The position numbers and the translations under genes are program-made. The notes under the pieces were generated by a model. It worked only from the letters and a program-made list of their open reading frames with translations. It was not told where the DNA came from and made no database searches. This document shows, piece after piece, positions 31,190-33,743 of a stretch of 33,743 nucleotides of DNA (position 1 is the first letter of the stretch; every line of letters begins with the position of its first letter). Origin of the DNA: Apophysomyces variabilis (lineage: Eukaryota > Mucoromycota > Mucoromycetes > Mucorales > Mucoraceae); NCBI GenBank assembly GCA_002749535.1, contig MZZL01000011.1, positions 1 through 33,743 of the forward strand, read 5' to 3'.

Positions 31190-31310
31190 ATACACGGCCT
31201 GATGCAAGAAACTGGGAATGCAGTTCTGGAATAATGCTGCAGGGAGTTGCTGCAGATGTAAATTTGCTTTGGCTGATCTAGAAAGCAGTGAGCAGATTAA
31301 GGCTTGAATG
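31190..31310 (-). pseudogene. CACTA transposase C, piece between hAT1 and hAT2
   Basis: The minus strand reads LNLLTAF*ISQSKFTSA, then IIPELHSQFLASGRVWKD. It aligns with ALASFWMSHCKFEAS...VIPQLHPHFLLAGRIWKD of element B's transposase. A TAG stands for the Trp. It leads directly into KDSCVY at 20401 on the far side of hAT1. Coding is lost at about 31310 where hAT2 begins. Confidence 0.87.
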
Positions 31311-31520
31311 TAGGCCAGGAAAGCCTGAAGCCCAGCCCAGTTCAGCCCGGCCCACCGGGACTTGGTCCATAGATCGGGCCCAAATTTTATGGCCCAATGA
31401 GAACTGGGCCAATATATAGGCCCAGCCTAGATTAACCCGGCCCAGATTGAGTCCCATTTTCCCATTTTCCCACTTTCCCATGGGCCTTTGAAGGGCCCAT
31501 GGGCCCTTTAAACACCTTTG
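31311..31520. repeat. GGCCCA-rich subterminal array of hAT2
   Basis: More than twelve GGCCCA / TGGGCC sites in both orientations (AGCCCAGCCCAG, CAGCCCGGCCCA, GAACTGGGCC, CCCATGGGCC, GGGCCCATGGGCCC) lie in 200 bp. It is a GC-rich island in AT-rich DNA. Dense short sites of this type next to a hAT end usually bind the transposase. Confidence 0.82.
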
Positions 31521-31586
31521 GGCTTATCATGCAAGTTATTAACTTTATTACTAAGGAACACGTTCTCTTTTGTGACTGAAAAAAAA

Positions 31587-31868
31587 TTTTTTTATTTATT
31601 TTGCTCTCTTGTTCTTCTTCATCTTTATCCTTTTCTTTTCTTTTTCTTAAACATAGTAAGGTTGGAAGAGTAAAGGCAAAGGTGGTCTTTTCTTTTTCTG
31701 TTTTTCTATTTTTCTATTTTTCTGTTTTTCTGTTTTTCTGTTTTTCTGTTTTTCTGTTTTCTCCATTTTTCTTTTTCTTCTTTACGTTAGCCTGTTTTTA
31801 TATTTCTCCATTTATTTTTTTTCCGTTTCTCTGTTTTTTCTATTTTTTTCTCAAGCACAATTGCAAGA
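31587..31868 (+). promoter_or_regulatory. Pyrimidine-rich region before hAT2 transposase, with a TTTTTCTG microsatellite
   Basis: The stretch is mostly T and C on the plus strand and includes about nine 8-bp units TTTTTCTG / TTTTTCTA at 31693-31759. Long CT tracts before the start codon are common in fungal promoters and leaders. It ends at the ATG at 31869. Confidence 0.65.
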
Positions 31869-33743
31869 ATGTCCTTTCATGAAGAAGTAAACTCCATCGG
31901 TGATTCTTTCTCACTTGCTGGAGCTCCAAGTACTTTAACTGATGACATTCAAAGCATCTCCGTTTCAGAATCATCAGCATCACCACGTACTGGACAAAAG
32001 CGAAAACAAACAACAAGTATTGTATGGCAGTTCTTCAAAAAGCTAGAATGGACAGAGCAAGTAAAACGTGCTCAATGCAAGTTGTGTGAAGGGTACGTTT
32101 ACAATTACCATTATGTCTCTGGATTCTTACTAGAGTAATTAGAAAAAATACAGAAGTCATCGTCAATTGCCATGGTGGAAGTACCAAACAAGCATTGTTG
32201 CATTTGAAAAACAAACATCACAAGGAGCACACCAGTGCAATGGGTCGAACAACAACAGGCCTGAACAAATACTTTAACAGGTGAGCTACACCTTATATTT
32301 CATGCTGTACTTATGTATATCCTTATTTTTTTTAGCTCGCAGCCTAAGCCCTTTGACCAGAATGACTTTCGAAAAAAACTTGCGCAATGGATAGTTGCCA
32401 ATGATCAACCATTCTCTGAAGTTGACTCTATTCATTTCCATAGTTTGATCAACACCTTGCAACCCAATGCTGTTCTTGTGTCTGGTAAAACAATTCGAAA
32501 TGACATCGTCCAAAGCTTTGAGGATGGTCGTATGCTTCTGAAAAAAAAACTCAATGTGAGTATTAGCTTGTATGACATAAATGACTCTAATAATATTTAG
32601 GATCTTGACGCAAAACTATTAATCACACTGGACGTTTGGACTTCGCCAAACTATCATTCGTTTCTTGGAGTAACTGGCCATTATGTTGATGATAACTGGG
32701 AACTTCAAGATGTACTACTGGATTTTATACCAATAACTGGTATATATATTGGAGAAAACTTGGCTAATGTGTTCATGAACTCAATGGACGAGTTAAACAT
32801 CGCAACAAAGGTAAGAATACAAGTACTATGATCAGCATTTTAAATATACTATAGATTCTTGCCATCACGACTGACAATGCTACAAACAACGATACAATGA
32901 TGGCAGTTCTTGAATGCAAGTGGAAAAACCGTGGAGTTCAGTTCAACGCAGCCAAGCAACATCATCGTTGTATTGCCCACATCATCAACCTTGGTGTACA
33001 AGATGCTCTCAAAAGTCTGAATGTACTGTCTGGCCATAAAGAAACTACGTCCGTTGAAGTTTCAGAGAATGTTAGCATTACAAACACGATCAACAAGATA
33101 ATTGTGCCTCTTGTTTAGTTTATAAGTCTTGGAATAACAAACCAGGAAAATATATTGTTTAGCTCTGGTGTCTGGTTCGTACAATTCATTTATCAGTTAA
33201 ATGGCGTGAACAACTTGAGACATATATCAAAGCTACTCCAAACTGTCCATCTATTCAACTCACTCTTGACTGCAAGACACAATGGAACTCAACCGTGGAG
33301 ATGATTGACAATGCCATCAAGTTGAAAATGCCATTAATGATTCTAGTGACCACCAAAAAAAGAACAATGGGTACGTTCCAACTAAGTGACCGTGAATGGG
33401 ACTTGTTGGCCGACTTTTCAGACTTATTTTCTGTAAGTACAAGTATTTCTACATTTGACAATTGTTTAACCATCCCATTTTAAAGATTTTTCAAAAAATA
33501 ACAACATTTTTATCTGCATTGAAGTATCCAACAATTAATGCTGTCATCCCTGCTTACAACGCTATGATGGACAAGTTGGATGTGTACCAATCGTCTTCAA
33601 GTAAACTCGCCGCTGCTGCTGAATCTTGCTTTGTGGAATTGAAAAAATATTACTGCAAAACTGACCTTTCGCCCATCTGCTCAGTTGCTACAAGTAAGTT
33701 CATGCTTTTATGCAGCACTTCAACTGATATACTGTATTTTTCT
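31869..33743 (+). CDS. hAT2 transposase, intact as far as seen (partial)
   Basis: Seven exons join in phase: 31869-32092, 32143-32280, 32336-32555, 32601-32810, 32855-33112, 33163-33432 and 33486-33693, then GTAAGT at 33694. They give 509 residues without a stop. An acidic Ser-rich start leads to a BED finger (CKLCEG, HLKNKHHKEH), KYFNRSSQPKPFD, FEDGRMLLKKKL, ITLDVWTS with catalytic Asp about 205, FLGVTGHYVDDNW, ITTDNATNND with Asp about 271, and RCIAHIINLGV. Then follow RTIHLSVKWREQL, CKTQWNSTVEM and the start of the C-terminal part. The third acidic residue and the dimerisation domain should follow outside. Introns are 44-55 bp. The 33113 donor is GTTTAG, weaker than the others; without it a TAG would stop the frame. 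Confidence 0.9.

Larger units (their letters stand above)
31311..33743 (+). mobile_element. hAT element hAT2, 5' part, runs off the window
   Basis: It probably begins with TAGGCCAGGAAAGCC at 31311, where similarity to transposase C stops. It has a GGCCCA-rich subterminal region, a pyrimidine-rich promoter-like tract and an open transposase gene. The other end and the 8-bp duplication (predicted CTTGAATG) are outside the window, so the start is an estimate. Confidence 0.75.

Noticed and set aside
31278..31481. 67-codon minus-strand frame in the GC-rich block
   Set aside because: The sequence is the GGCCCA terminal array of hAT2 and the low-complexity translation (GKWENGKMG) comes from repeats.
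31601..31882. 93-codon plus-strand frame rich in Phe and Ser
   Set aside because: It is the translation of the TTTTTCTG microsatellite and pyrimidine tract. A membrane-protein reading would be an artefact of T-rich DNA.
1..33743. tRNA, rRNA or host genes
   Set aside because: No cloverleaf-like arm pairs, rRNA blocks or non-transposon protein families were recognised on either strand; a covariance-model scan would be decisive.

Overview
The window is one chromosome end. It opens with a (CCCTAAA)n telomere at base 1, followed by about 33 kb made almost entirely of transposable elements inserted into one another. I see no host housekeeping gene, rRNA, tRNA or CRISPR array. The AT-rich DNA, 44-60 bp GT-AG introns, BED-finger hAT transposases and Tnp2/Plavaka-like CACTA transposases suggest a filamentous, probably early-diverging fungus. 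The TTTAGGG-type telomere is the plant/oomycete type and unusual for a fungus, so the organism is an inference.

Layout. 1-410: telomere, perfect then degenerate. About 950-2279: right end of a CACTA element (D) with a CAGTG terminus. 2280-3256: 5' part of a minus-strand Ty3/gypsy element (E: gag, PBS, LTR). 3257-8640: a complete Ty3/gypsy element (F, minus strand) with two 363-bp LTRs, PBS, PPT and a GCTG target duplication, inserted in E's LTR. 9294-18549: a plus-strand Ty3/gypsy element (G), split by CACTA element A (11269-16991, TSD AGA) and by a 237-bp MITE (18092-18328, TSD AAT). From about 18550: a minus-strand CACTA element (C), whose transposase gene is broken by hAT1 (20402-31181, 8-bp TSD GTCCTTCC) and again at about 31311 by hAT2, which runs off the window. 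hAT1's own transposase gene is split by CACTA element B (21140-28094, TSD CTT).

The right half is therefore a nest four elements deep: G > C > hAT1 > B. Each closed layer was resolved from its target duplication. For A, the MITE and B, the interrupted reading frame rejoins in phase once the insert and one TSD copy are removed.

The CACTA elements carry a Tnp2-like transposase plus a second, unrecognised gene on the opposite strand: minus in A, plus and apparently intact in B. Each also has subterminal arrays of short repeats that probably bind its own transposition proteins. Old elements (E, F, G, A, C, hAT1) are full of stops, many at codons best explained by C-to-T change, and F's two LTRs differ almost only by transitions. 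B has three TGA codons at expected arginines. hAT2 gives a clean seven-exon, 509-residue open model and looks youngest.
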